Notes under the pieces: model-generated
Seen by the model: only the letters and a program-made list of their open reading frames with translations
Told to the model about the DNA's origin: nothing
The model's database searches: none
NCBI RefSeq assembly: GCF_020532645.1
Contig: NZ_JAJAUZ010000007.1
Location: 1-64,000 of the forward strand
Reading direction: 5' to 3'
DNA length: 64,000 bases
DNA from: Streptomyces bambusae
GTDB lineage: Bacteria > Actinomycetota > Actinomycetes > Streptomycetales > Streptomycetaceae
Program-made: the position numbers and the translations under genes
Shown: positions 10,259 to 18,638 of the stretch, piece by piece
Numbering within the stretch: position 1 is the stretch's first letter
Layout: each line of letters starts with the position of its first letter

Positions 10259-11110
10259 TCAGAGGACGCGGACCGCCCCCGACGGCGTGCCGCCGTAGCC
10301 CACCGGGTGCAGGCGGACGCCGTCTCCCGGGTTCTGCGCGCCGACGTACTGGCCGTCGCCCACGTAGATGGCGACATGGGTGGCGCTGCCCTTGCCGCCC
10401 CAGTACAGGATGTCGCCGGGCTGGAGGTCGCTCAGTGACACCTCCCTTCCGACGGTCGACTGGTCCTGGGACGTGCGGGGCAGCTCGACTTTGCCCGCGT
10501 ACGCCTGCTTGACCAGGCCGGAGCAGTCGAAGCCGGCGGTGACGCTCATGCCGCCGTACACGTACGGCTTGCCGACCTGGGCGCGGGCGAACGCGGCCAC
10601 GGCCGCTCCGGTGCCGCCGCTCTCCGACCCGGAGTCCGAGGTCGTGCCCGCCGACGAAGCGGACGCGGCCTGAGCTGCCTGCGCCGCCTTGGCCCTCGCA
10701 GCCTTCGCGGCCTTCTCCCGTGCGGCCTTGGCCTTGGCGGCCTTCTCCTTCGCCGCCTTGGCCTTGGCGGCCTTCTCCTTGGCCGCCTTCTCCGCCGCGG
10801 CCTTCGCCTCGGCCGCCAGCCGGGCGTGCCGTTCCGCGCTTTCGAGCAGGGCTTCCGAGGTGAGGCTGCTGCTGGACTGCACGAGGGAACGCAGGTCGAG
10901 CTCCTGGGTCGACGCGGTGTCCGTGTGCTGGTCTCGCGTATCGCCCTGGGCACCCACCGGCGACACGGCCGCAACGGTACCGAGCACGCCGGTGGTCACG
11001 CCGGCGCGGAGGGCGATCAGACGGCCCCGGCCGGGCGGCTTGCGGTGCCGGCCCGGCGAAGGCCGGGCGCGGGTGGGGGAGTGCGGACGCCATCCTGTGG
11101 TGTCGGTCAT
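10259..11110 (-). CDS. NlpC/P60 (C40) peptidoglycan endopeptidase
   Basis: This exported 283-aa enzyme should cut peptide cross-links in peptidoglycan. It has an N-terminal basic region and hydrophobic segment (AGVTTGVLGTVAAVSPVGA), an 80-residue coiled coil made of KAAKEKAAKAKA-like repeats, a Ser/Gly linker and a C-terminal NlpC/P60 domain. Catalytic Cys lies in AGFDCSGLVKQAY and His in SATHVAIYVGDG. The ATG at 11110 has GGAAGG about ten bases upstream. The Ala/Lys coiled coil resembles RipA/Swl-type hydrolases. A divergently unrelated penicillin-binding protein follows upstream on the same strand, 70 bases away. Confidence 0.92.
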   Translation of the reverse strand: MTDTTGWRPHSPTRARPSPGRHRKPPGRGRLIALRAGVTTGVLGTVAAVSPVGAQGDTRDQHTDTASTQELDLRSLVQSSSSLTSEALLESAERHARLAAEAKAAAEKAAKEKAAKAKAAKEKAAKAKAAREKAAKAARAKAAQAAQAASASSAGTTSDSGSESGGTGAAVAAFARAQVGKPYVYGGMSVTAGFDCSGLVKQAYAGKVELPRTSQDQSTVGREVSLSDLQPGDILYWGGKGSATHVAIYVGDGQYVGAQNPGDGVRLHPVGYGGTPSGAVRVL

Positions 11111-11180
11111 GTCGTGGGGACCTTCCGTTGCGGAGTCGGGACCGGCCGCGGGGGGCCGGCCGGGGGGACAGCGGGGATGT

Positions 11181-13619
11181 TCAGAGGCGGGACCACGGCG
11201 GACCCTGTCCGGGATCCGTTCCGTTGCCCGGGTCCGTCGGCCCGGGGGTCTCCGGCGGACCGGACGGCAGGCCGGGGGTCTCCGGCGGACCGGCCGGCGG
11301 CGGGGTGCTGGGCACGGCGGGGCTCGACGGAGCGGTCGGCGGCGGAGTACTCGGCGTGCCCGGCGATGACGCGGACGGCTTCGGTGCCCGCCGCACATCG
11401 CGCTCCGGCGACGGGTCGCGGTCGGGAGCGGAACCGGTACCGGCCCCGCCGTCCTGAACGGTCGCCGAGCCCTTGAAGTACCCGACGGGCGTGCCGGCGA
11501 GCGCGGTCTTCGTGTACGCGGCCCAGATCCGGGCCGGGAAGCCGCCGCCACCGCTGGTCTCACCGCCCAGACCCTTCAGGCCGAGCCGGGCGTGGCTCTT
11601 CGGGTCCTCGCGGAACACGCCGACGGAGGTGGTCAGTTCGGGCGTGTAGCCGACGTACCAGTACGACTTGCTCTCGTTCGTCGTACCGGTCTTGCCCGCC
11701 GACGGCCGTCCGGCGGCCTTCGCGGCCTTACCGGTGCCGTACGAGGCGTCCACCGTGCTGCGCAGCACGTCGGTCACGGTGTCCGCGGTCTGCGTGCTGA
11801 ACGCCCGCTCGCCCTGCGTCTCCGGCAGGTCCCGGGGCTCGCCGCCCCGGCTCAGCTCCAGGACCATGCGCGGCGCGTGGTGCACGCCGCGATCGGCGAA
11901 CGTGGCGTACGCGCCCGCCAGGTCGACGGCGCTGGGCGTGGCCACGCCCAGCGGCAGCGAGGGCACGGCGGCGAGGCCCGGCGTGTCGTCCGGGAGCCCC
12001 GCGTCGACGGCGGCCTTGCGGACCGAGCCCAGCCCGGCGTCCGCCGCGAGCTGGACGAAGACGGTGTTGACGGACCGGCCCATCGCCTCGCGCACGGACA
12101 CCTGGCCGTAGCTGCGGCCGCCCTGGTTGCCGGGCGCGTAGCCGTTCGTCGCGGTGTACGAGTCGTTGCCGTTGTACAGCGTCCGCGGGCCGATCGGGCT
12201 GCCCTTGCCGTTGGTCGCGTCCTCCTCCAGGGCGGCGGCGAACGCGAACGGCTTGAAGGTGGAGCCGGCCTGCACGTCCCGCCGCGTCGCGTCGTTGACG
12301 TACTGCTTCAGGTAGTCGCGGCCGCCGTACAGGGCCACCACCTTGCCCGACTTGTTCTCCACCGACGCCGCGCCCGCGCGCACGTTGCGGTCCACCGACC
12401 GGGACTGCGGGTCGAGGCGGGTCCGGAGCTGCTTGTCGACCGCGGCCACCAGGTCCGCCTGCTTGGCCTTGTCGAACGTCGTCTTGACCGTCCAGCCGCC
12501 CGCATCGAGTTCGGCCGCGGTCACGACGCCGTCGGCGATCAGGGTCTCGCGGGCCGCCTGCATCAGGTAGCCGTTCTGGCCCGCCATGCCCTCGGACTGC
12601 TTGGGCGCACGGGGCTCCGGGAAGGTCGCACCGGCGCGCTCTTCCGCGGTGATCGCGCCCATGGACCGCATGCCGTCCATGACGTAGTTCCAGCGGGCGA
12701 CGGTCCGCTCCCGGTTCTCCGGGTTCTGCTTGACGTCGTAACGGCTGGGTGCGTTGAGGAGGGTGGCGAGGTAGGCGCCCTGGGCGGCGGTGAGGTCCTT
12801 GGCGTCGATCCCGTAGTACGACTGGGCCGCCGACTGGATGCCGTAGGCGCCGCGGCCGTAGTAGCTGGTGTTGAGGTATCCGGCGAGGATGTCGTCCTTC
12901 GACATCTTCTGGTTCACCTTGACGGCGATGAAGAGTTCCTTGAACTTCCGCGTGTAGGAGGTCTCCTGCGTCAGGTAGTGGTTCTTCACGTACTGCTGGG
13001 TGAGGCCTGAGCCGCCCTGCTGGCTGCCGCCGGTGAGGTTGTTGACCGCGGCGCGGCCGATGCCCTTGAACGAGATGGCCGGGTCCGTGTAGAAGGTGCG
13101 GTCCTCCGCGGCGAGCGTCGCGTCCTGCGCGGCCTTCGACACTTCGACGAGGGGGACGCTGGTCCGGCGGGCCACGCCGGACCGCCCGATTTCGGTGCCG
13201 TCCTCGTACAGCCAGACGTTGCTCTGGGCCACTGCCTTCTTGTTCGGATCGGGGATCTCGACCAGGTAGTAGCCGGCCGCGAACGCACCCATCAGCAGAA
13301 GCAGGCCGGCGACGAGAGTCCACAGGACGGTGCGCGGGCGTGGGACGAAGCGGCGCCACCCGGTCCGGCGCGGCGGGGTCTCGTCCTGCTCGCTCCCGTC
13401 GTCGTCCGCGGGCGCGGGTCCGTGCCCTTGCCCGTGCCCTTGCCCTTGCCCGTGTCCTTGCCCGGGTCCGGGGAGGTACCCCGGCCCGTGATGACCGTGA
13501 CCGGAGTCCGGCGGACCGGCAGGGCCGCCGCCACGTCGTGCCGCGCGGGGGTACGGAGCGGTCGGCTCACCGGGGCCGAAGGGCTGCCGGTCGTACGGGG
13601 GTTCACGGTGTGGGCGCAT
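11181..13619 (-). CDS. Class A penicillin-binding protein (bifunctional)
   Basis: This 812-aa membrane enzyme polymerises glycan strands and cross-links peptides. Order of parts: a Pro/Gly/His-rich cytoplasmic tail with GHGQGQGHGQG repeats, one membrane helix (VLWTLVAGLLLLMGAFAAGYY), the GT51 transglycosylase domain (TLAAEDRTFYTDPAISFKG, GGSGLTQQYVKN) and the transpeptidase domain with SxxK (GSTFKPFAFA), SxN (RSVNTVF) and KTG (GKTGTTNES). It ends in a Pro/Ser-rich tail of about 100 residues. The start at 13619 is the first ATG after the promoter region, but its ribosome-binding site is weak. Confidence 0.93.
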   Translation of the reverse strand: MRPHREPPYDRQPFGPGEPTAPYPRAARRGGGPAGPPDSGHGHHGPGYLPGPGQGHGQGQGHGQGHGPAPADDDGSEQDETPPRRTGWRRFVPRPRTVLWTLVAGLLLLMGAFAAGYYLVEIPDPNKKAVAQSNVWLYEDGTEIGRSGVARRTSVPLVEVSKAAQDATLAAEDRTFYTDPAISFKGIGRAAVNNLTGGSQQGGSGLTQQYVKNHYLTQETSYTRKFKELFIAVKVNQKMSKDDILAGYLNTSYYGRGAYGIQSAAQSYYGIDAKDLTAAQGAYLATLLNAPSRYDVKQNPENRERTVARWNYVMDGMRSMGAITAEERAGATFPEPRAPKQSEGMAGQNGYLMQAARETLIADGVVTAAELDAGGWTVKTTFDKAKQADLVAAVDKQLRTRLDPQSRSVDRNVRAGAASVENKSGKVVALYGGRDYLKQYVNDATRRDVQAGSTFKPFAFAAALEEDATNGKGSPIGPRTLYNGNDSYTATNGYAPGNQGGRSYGQVSVREAMGRSVNTVFVQLAADAGLGSVRKAAVDAGLPDDTPGLAAVPSLPLGVATPSAVDLAGAYATFADRGVHHAPRMVLELSRGGEPRDLPETQGERAFSTQTADTVTDVLRSTVDASYGTGKAAKAAGRPSAGKTGTTNESKSYWYVGYTPELTTSVGVFREDPKSHARLGLKGLGGETSGGGGFPARIWAAYTKTALAGTPVGYFKGSATVQDGGAGTGSAPDRDPSPERDVRRAPKPSASSPGTPSTPPPTAPSSPAVPSTPPPAGPPETPGLPSGPPETPGPTDPGNGTDPGQGPPWSRL

Positions 13620-13761
13620 GCGGCAGAAGCTACGGATCCGCGCCCTAACGGCAGGTTGCGCGGGACTCCGCGGCAGGCAATGCGGAGCGCGGTGGACACA
13701 TGGCCGCGTGGTCCCGAGCATCGGGGGTCCCTCCCCCCTCAGATGTCCGAGAGGCCCCCGC

Positions 13762-14286
13762 ATGTTTCCCTCCACCGGTGCCGCGCACCCGGACGCCACC
13801 GGCTACGGCGTCCCGTCCGCACCCGCCGGGCCGGCCCAGCCGGCCGCAGCTCCCCTGATGACTCCGGTGCCCGCGATGCATCACGTCCCGCCCGCAGCGC
13901 CGTTCCCCGTGATGTCCCCCGGCCCGCCGACGGCCCCCTTCCCCACGGCGACCGCCCCGATGGCCGCTGTTCCGGTGATGCCCGCCATGCCCGCCATGAC
14001 CACGCCGACCGGCTTCGACCCCGGCTTCAGGGCCGCCGTGCCGGGTGCCATGCCCGCGGCCGCTCCGTTCGTGCCCACGCCGGCCCCCATGCCGAGGGTC
14101 CCGGCACCCGCCCCGGCGGCGTCGCGGATCTCCACGCCGGTGTACGACGAGGTGGTGGCCGAATGGGCCGCGTTCGGCCGGTACTGGCCCGGCGCCGACT
14201 GGTTCGCCGACGTGGAGCTGCCCGGTCACGTGTACGCCCCCCACCCGCCCGCGCCCGGCGACCCCTCCCGGCCGCAGCCCTTCTGA
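13762..14286 (+). CDS. Proline/methionine/alanine-rich hypothetical protein, 174 aa
   Basis: The function is unknown. About 120 residues of low-complexity Pro/Ala/Met (PVPAMHHVPPAAPFPVMSP) precede a short ordered end (STPVYDEVVAEWAAFGRYWPGADWFADVELP). GAGAGG at 13749-13754 precedes the ATG at 13762. The disordered part could be a linker or an interaction tail. The gene is divergent from the penicillin-binding protein (142 bases between starts), so it may share a regulatory region with it. Confidence 0.6.
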   Translation: MFPSTGAAHPDATGYGVPSAPAGPAQPAAAPLMTPVPAMHHVPPAAPFPVMSPGPPTAPFPTATAPMAAVPVMPAMPAMTTPTGFDPGFRAAVPGAMPAAAPFVPTPAPMPRVPAPAPAASRISTPVYDEVVAEWAAFGRYWPGADWFADVELPGHVYAPHPPAPGDPSRPQPF

Positions 14287-14464
14287 CGAGGTCGGCCCTG
14301 GCCCGGAGTTCCCGTACGGGCAGCCCTCCGGACAGGCCGCCGGGCACGTCAAGCCTCCGAAAAGCCCCCGGCAAGGCGAGGCCGAGGAAGCGTCCGCCAC
14401 TGACGGCGCTCCCTTCGGCCCGTCGCCGGGCGCCCCCGCACCACCCGTTCCCGAAGAGGAGAGC

Positions 14465-14917
14465 ATGTTCCAGCACCCGCACGGCCCCGACGGCCCTGCC
14501 GACCCGACCGCCGCCTGTGGCGGCCCGCTCGCCCCCGCGCCCGCCCGCGAAGGGCGCCGCTCCCAGGGTGATGCAGCCCCCGCCGCACTCTGCCTCGGTC
14601 ACGACCCCGGACGGAACCGCTATTTCTGGCGGTGCCGGCTGTGCATGCTCCTGCACGAGGGCTTCGAGACGGAGCAGGAGGCCCGCCGCATGCTGCGCGT
14701 GCACTGCGAACTCCGTCGGGTCGAGCACTGCGTCGGCGCGGCGGTCCGCCGCAAGCGGGCCGCGGGCCGGCCGGCGGAGCTGAGCCGGGCCGAGCTCACG
14801 CAGGCCCTGCGCAGGGATCCCGGCGCCCGGTGGTGCGAGCCCTGCGGGGACACGGCAGAGGCTGCCACCGGCGCCGCCGCTCCGAGTCCTCCGAGTGGGG
14901 GAGCGGCCGGGGGATGA
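14465..14917 (+). CDS. Cys-rich hypothetical protein, possible zinc binding, 150 aa
   Basis: No family was recognised. A GAGGA box sits four bases before the ATG at 14465. The centre holds cysteine pairs and a histidine: FWRCRLCMLLHEGF, then VHCELRRVEHC, then a later WCEPCGD. These could bind one or two zinc ions, in the manner of a small zinc-ribbon or treble-clef protein. The N-terminus is Pro/Gly/Ala rich and the C-terminus is a short Ser/Pro/Gly tail. It follows the proline-rich gene by 178 bases on the same strand. Confidence 0.6.
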   Translation: MFQHPHGPDGPADPTAACGGPLAPAPAREGRRSQGDAAPAALCLGHDPGRNRYFWRCRLCMLLHEGFETEQEARRMLRVHCELRRVEHCVGAAVRRKRAAGRPAELSRAELTQALRRDPGARWCEPCGDTAEAATGAAAPSPPSGGAAGG

Positions 14918-15241
14918 CGGGCGCCCGCCAGTCGGAGAGCGGCTCTCACCTGGCACTTTTCCAGCCGTACCAACAGCGGCGTGACCCACGTCACAGTGAA
15001 GTGGCGGTCTACGAAGACGCATAGGAGAGGCGGAGGTCCAGGATCCGCGGCGGGTGCCGCCTGCGCGGCGCCGTGGTCCCGCGGCGCCCCGCGGGGCGCC
15101 GGACTACTAGCGGCGATAGCAGCAAGGGGCCGTTGCAGGGCCTGCGGCGCCTGGCTACAACGGTGAGACCGGTCCGAACGCCACGGCCCCAGGCCGCAGT
15201 CGGCGCCGACCGGACCAGAGCCCCCAACGGAAGGCCCCGCC
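14918..15241. other. 324-bp intergenic leader
   Basis: No convincing gene was seen in this stretch before the SLT-domain gene. It holds a GTGACCCACGTCAC dyad near 14980-14993 and a 20-bp perfect palindrome (15082-15101). Leaders of streptomycete muralytic genes often carry a c-di-AMP (ydaO) riboswitch; I looked for it and could not identify its conserved blocks here. Confidence 0.4.
15082..15101. repeat. 20-bp perfect palindrome
   Basis: CGGCGCCCCG (15082-15091) is followed directly by its reverse complement CGGGGCGCCG, giving a 20-bp dyad with no spacer, 140 bases before the SLT-domain gene. It could be an operator, part of a structured leader or a hairpin. Confidence 0.5.
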
Positions 15242-15655
15242 ATGTCCAGCGTCCCGATGTCCCGCTTCCTCCAGCGCAAGAGGAGCCTCGCCGGCCTCAC
15301 GGCCGCGGCGGCCGTCCTCGTCGCCGGAGGCGCGCTGACCGGCGCCGCTCCGGCCCAGGCCGCCACCCTCAGCCCCCAGACGGTCGCCCACTCGCTGATC
15401 CCGAACCCCGCCGAGTACGCCGCGTTCAGCCACATCGTCCAGAAGGAGAGCGGGTGGAAGGTGACGGCCAGGAACGCGTCGTCGGGCGCCTACGGCCTCG
15501 GCCAGGCCCTGCCCGGGGAGAAAATGGCCGCCTTCGGCCCGGACTGGCGTACCAACCCGACCACCCAGATCGAGTGGTGCCTGAACTACATGCAGACCCG
15601 GTACGGCAGCTGCACGCACGCCTGGGAGTTCTGGAAGGCGCACCACTGGTACTGA
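15242..15655 (+). CDS. Secreted small lytic transglycosylase-like protein (SLT fold)
   Basis: This 137-aa protein has a signal peptide (SLAGLTAAAAVLVAGGALT, cleavage near AQA-AT) and a short mature domain that resembles the goose-lysozyme/SLT core of streptomycete secreted hydrolases. The likely catalytic Glu lies in HIVQKESGWKVTARN, followed by SSGAYGLGQALPGEKM and a C-terminal WCLNYMQTRYGSCTHAWEFW with a probable disulphide. It should cleave glycan strands of peptidoglycan outside the cell. A GGAAGG site precedes the ATG. Activity is inferred from fold motifs only. Confidence 0.82.
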   Translation: MSSVPMSRFLQRKRSLAGLTAAAAVLVAGGALTGAAPAQAATLSPQTVAHSLIPNPAEYAAFSHIVQKESGWKVTARNASSGAYGLGQALPGEKMAAFGPDWRTNPTTQIEWCLNYMQTRYGSCTHAWEFWKAHHWY

Positions 15656-15670
15656 CCGCACGCCCCGGTC

Positions 15671-15698
15671 GCCCGCCGCCCGCCGCCCGCCGCCCGCC
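15671..15698. repeat. Heptanucleotide tandem repeat
   Basis: The unit GCCCGCC is repeated four times in a row (15671-15698) just after the SLT-domain gene. It is non-coding, and such slippery repeats can vary in copy number. Confidence 0.7.
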
Positions 15699-15858
15699 GT
15701 CTGCAGCCCGCCGCGGTCCGGACCCGGCGAGCCGCCCCACCCTCGCGCAACCTCAGCCGTACCTGCGGAGAACCTGAAGAGGCCCGCAGGGTGCGGTGCG
15801 GTCCGGGCACGATACAGCCGATCTTCGGGTGACCCGACGGAGGCTGGGGGGACCGTGC

Positions 15859-16302
15859 ATGCAGGACATCGCCGGCAGGAACGGCGGCGCGACCGAACTG
15901 GACCGGGTACGCGCCCACCTGCACCAGGCGTACGCCCCGGGCGACCTGCTCGCCCCACTGAACGTCATCGCGGCCCTGCTGGGCCTGCCCCACAACTCGG
16001 TGCGCCGTGCCGTCCGGCAGCTCGACACCCTCGGCGAACTGGCCATCTGCCGGCCGAGGACCCGCATCGTGCTCGCCCGCGACGAGGTGCACCCGCACGA
16101 CCGGGACCTCGTCGCCGTCGTGGGCGCCCGCATCCGGGCGGGCCGTTACCGACCCGGCCACGCCCTGCCCACCGGCCTGCTCGGCGAGGAGTTCTCCCTG
16201 CGCCCCGAACACGTCCGGCGGGCCTGCGCCCACATGGTGGCCGCAGGCCTGCTGGTCCAGGACGACGCCGGCCCGTACGGGCCGGCGTATTACGTGCGCT
16301 GA
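15859..16302 (+). CDS. GntR-type winged-helix regulator, duplicated HTH
   Basis: This 147-aa protein contains two winged-helix-like halves. The first is VRAHLHQAYAPGDLL, VIAALLGLPHNSVRRAV, LAICRPRTRIVLA; the second repeats the plan with VGARIRAGRYRPGHALP, LLGEEFSLRPEHVRRAC, LLVQDDAGPYGPAYYV. Both match the GntR pattern (helix, LPS-like loop, recognition helix with VRRA), but no effector-binding domain is present. The ATG at 15859 has GGGGGGA seven bases before it. Its 3' end overlaps by 13 bases the end of the convergent 515-aa gene at the CIS border, so it may act on that locus. Confidence 0.78.
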   Translation: MQDIAGRNGGATELDRVRAHLHQAYAPGDLLAPLNVIAALLGLPHNSVRRAVRQLDTLGELAICRPRTRIVLARDEVHPHDRDLVAVVGARIRAGRYRPGHALPTGLLGEEFSLRPEHVRRACAHMVAAGLLVQDDAGPYGPAYYVR

Positions 16303-17837
16303 GCGGCACGCTCCTGGGCCTTGCGGGCGAGCCGCGCGTAGGTCCGGGAAAGCGAGTCGTTGGCTTCCAGGACCGCTTCCGTGCAGGTGGAGGCGACGGC
16401 GGCACGGCGGGTCGTGTAACCGGTGAAGCCCTCGACGCTCTGGAAGTCGAGGCTGTTCGCCTTCGTGCTGTGCGTGAAGTCCTTGTCGGCGAGGATCCTG
16501 TTGACCCGCGCGACGAGACGGGCGCACTTCCCGGCGCCTTCGAGGCTGCGTTCCGCGAGCCGCTCGCACGCGCCGCGAGTCCCCGGGTCGTCCAGCAGCG
16601 TGCCGCGCTGGTGTTTGAGGGCGTTCACGGCATGGGCGGCGGAGAGGGCCGGCATGACCTGCCGGTCCAGCTTCTCCGCGGCGTCCGCGAGCGCCGCGTA
16701 GGCCTCCGCCGCGGCCTCGGCCGCGTGCTCCAGCGCCGCGGTGTTCGCGCTCTTCCGGAAGACCGTCTCGTACCGGCCGAACCGGTCGACGGCGTACTCG
16801 GCTGCACTGAGCGCCTGGCGAAACGTGTCGGTCGCCAGGCTCGGTTCCGGATAGGCGTCCTTCAGCGGGGTCCTCTGCGCGTAACCGAGGAATTCCTTGA
16901 CGAACCCACCCGGCCCGAAGGCGAATTTCCGCATGCTGCGCGTCGTGAGCAGCATGACGTATTTGTTGACGACGACCGCATTGGCGAGTGCTTCGGCTTC
17001 GGACGCGCTGAGCGGCGCGCTCTTCCGGGAGAAGAGCTTCTTGACGAACGGCTTGGCGGCCGCGGGGGTGGGCCGCCCCTTCGGCTTCTTCTTCCGCGCC
17101 GGCTTGTAGGCGGGGAGCAGCCTCGCCGGGACCGCCATGCGCGCCGAAATCGCCTCCTCGCGAGCTGCTGCCGGCCCCGGCCCCGGCACCGCGGAGCCCG
17201 CCGGTCCGGGCACACCGGCCGCAACCGTCCCACCCGGGGACCCCGCGGGCGGCACCGGATCGGCCGGCAGCTGCTGCCACAGGAACCTGAAGCACTGGTC
17301 CGCGTACTGGTGCCACGGATACATCTGCGCTTCGAGCTCCGCCAGGCTGGTCCGCTCCAGCGGCCGGATGACGTCGCGCAGGGACGCCATGTGCTGGAGG
17401 ATCACGGAGACCGTCCCCAGCAGGTCGGCGAACGCCGTCCAGGCGGCTTCGAAATCGCCGCGCACCTCGGCGGCGGTGCTGCCGTGCGGCACCTTCGCGT
17501 AGGCGGCGGAGACCGCCTCCCAGCCGGACGTGTTCTTGCCCAGCAGGTCCTTGGTGAACGCGTCGGTGAAATCGGACAGGGCGGCGGCCATCTCCTCGAA
17601 CACCTGCTGGGCGCCGTGCACGTCGGGCATGTCCTCGAAGTCGGCGATCGCCCTGATCAGCGGCTCGGGCTTGAGGGTCCGGGCGAACACCACGTCCCCG
17701 CCCCGGAGGAACGCGTCCCAGGGGCGCGACGTCCCGAACACCGCCACGGACCGGTACAGCTCGTCCAGGCACAGGTACTTCCCGACGACGACCTGACAGG
17801 TCTCGACGGGACCGCCCGCCGGTGTCATGGTGCTCAC
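16290..17837 (-). CDS. CIS-linked protein of unknown function, 515 aa
   Basis: No known domain was recognised. The GTG at 17837 is chosen because GGAGG lies five bases before it and it overlaps the upstream cap gene stop as GTGA; the in-frame ATG at 17828 is less well placed. The protein is mainly helical and Ala rich. A Pro/Gly-rich linker and a very basic patch (KPARKKKPKGRPTPAAAKP) divide it into an N-terminal domain (about 1-190) and a C-terminal domain (about 255-515). No signal peptide or membrane helix is seen. Translational coupling to the DUF4255 gene ties it to the contractile system. It could be an effector, a chaperone or a structural partner. Confidence 0.75.
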   Translation of the reverse strand: MSTMTPAGGPVETCQVVVGKYLCLDELYRSVAVFGTSRPWDAFLRGGDVVFARTLKPEPLIRAIADFEDMPDVHGAQQVFEEMAAALSDFTDAFTKDLLGKNTSGWEAVSAAYAKVPHGSTAAEVRGDFEAAWTAFADLLGTVSVILQHMASLRDVIRPLERTSLAELEAQMYPWHQYADQCFRFLWQQLPADPVPPAGSPGGTVAAGVPGPAGSAVPGPGPAAAREEAISARMAVPARLLPAYKPARKKKPKGRPTPAAAKPFVKKLFSRKSAPLSASEAEALANAVVVNKYVMLLTTRSMRKFAFGPGGFVKEFLGYAQRTPLKDAYPEPSLATDTFRQALSAAEYAVDRFGRYETVFRKSANTAALEHAAEAAAEAYAALADAAEKLDRQVMPALSAAHAVNALKHQRGTLLDDPGTRGACERLAERSLEGAGKCARLVARVNRILADKDFTHSTKANSLDFQSVEGFTGYTTRRAAVASTCTEAVLEANDSLSRTYARLARKAQERAAQRT

Positions 17838-18436
17838 CCCGACCTCCCCCCGCGGTACGCGCCGCCCGGCCGGGCCGCCGACGTGCGCGTACGCACGTCC
17901 CGCTCGCGGACCAGCGGAGCCGGCGCCACCGGATCGGGCAGAAGGTCCGCCGCCAGGGCCACGTGCAGCGTGGTTCGCGGTGCCAGCCCGGCCGCGCTCC
18001 ACACCCCGTCCGCCGCGGTCTGACCCTCCGGCGCGAGCGTCAGCCGGGTCGGCCCGCCCGCGGCGAGCGGGCCGGACAGGCACCAAGCCGGCAGGTGCGG
18101 GTGACCGGCCAGGAGGCCCAGGGCGTCACCGAGCAGCCGCAGCTCCTCGGCCGGGTCCTGCTCGGACCAGGCCCACAGCAGGTAGCCCAGCCGGAAGCGG
18201 CGGGCCGGTCCGCCCCGGGCGACCACCCGGCCCGCGTCGTCGCGCACGTCGTACCAGTCGCCGCCCAGGCCGGTCGGGACCTCCTCGATCCGGTGCAGGT
18301 ACAGGCCGAGGCCGCTGGGCTGCACCAGCACGGCGGCCGGCCAGTGGGCGAGCGAACCGGAGAACACGGAAGCGCCGTCCGGCAGGAGCGGTTGCAGCAG
18401 CCGGCACAGCGAACGGGTGGCATCGGTGAGAGGCAT
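17834..18436 (-). CDS. DUF4255 protein, Pvc16/Afp16-like tail cap (terminator)
   Basis: In contractile injection systems of the Afp/PVC type, this family caps the distal end of the tube and sheath. The 200-aa product shows the family core: VLVQPSGLGLYLHRIEEVP, then RRFRLGYLLWAWSEQDPAEELRLLGDALGLL. A charged, Arg/Gly-rich tail (VRERDVRTRTSAARPGG) ends the protein. It is read away from the sheath operon and shares with it a 202-bp divergent regulatory region with palindromes. It couples by GTGA overlap to the next gene. Confidence 0.82.
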   Translation of the reverse strand: MPLTDATRSLCRLLQPLLPDGASVFSGSLAHWPAAVLVQPSGLGLYLHRIEEVPTGLGGDWYDVRDDAGRVVARGGPARRFRLGYLLWAWSEQDPAEELRLLGDALGLLAGHPHLPAWCLSGPLAAGGPTRLTLAPEGQTAADGVWSAAGLAPRTTLHVALAADLLPDPVAPAPLVRERDVRTRTSAARPGGAYRGGRSG

Positions 18437-18522
18437 GCCGGAATTCTGTTCCGCGCGAGGGTTTCCCGCGCCCGGCGGACGGACAGCCCGACATGCCGTC
18501 GCGGTGCCCTTTCGGGCGGCCC

Positions 18523-18540
18523 GTCCGGGAATTCCCGAAC
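18523..18540. promoter_or_regulatory. Palindrome in the divergent CIS promoter region
   Basis: GTCCGGGAATTCCCGAAC (18523-18540) is an 18-bp palindrome with one mismatched pair around a perfect 12-bp core (18526-18537). It sits between the divergent cap and sheath genes and is a natural operator candidate for both directions. Confidence 0.5.
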
Positions 18541-18603
18541 AGGGAAATCGCGAGCCGCCGGACTGCCCGTTCGCTTCTATTTCCGTACACCGCCCCGAGG
18601 GAT

Positions 18604-18622
18604 CGTTTTCTCACGAGAAACG
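18604..18622. promoter_or_regulatory. Inverted repeat just before the sheath ribosome-binding site
   Basis: CGTTTTCTC (18604-18612) and GAGAAACG (18615-18622) pair with a single bulged T and a 2-base gap. This AT-rich dyad ends six bases before the GGAGG of the sheath gene, so it may be an operator or, as RNA, a hairpin controlling translation. Confidence 0.45.
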
Positions 18623-18638
18623 ACCGTCGGAGGACGCA

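Noticed and set aside
14918..15241. c-di-AMP (ydaO) riboswitch upstream of the SLT-domain gene
   Set aside because: The conserved blocks could not be found by eye. A covariance-model search is needed before any claim.
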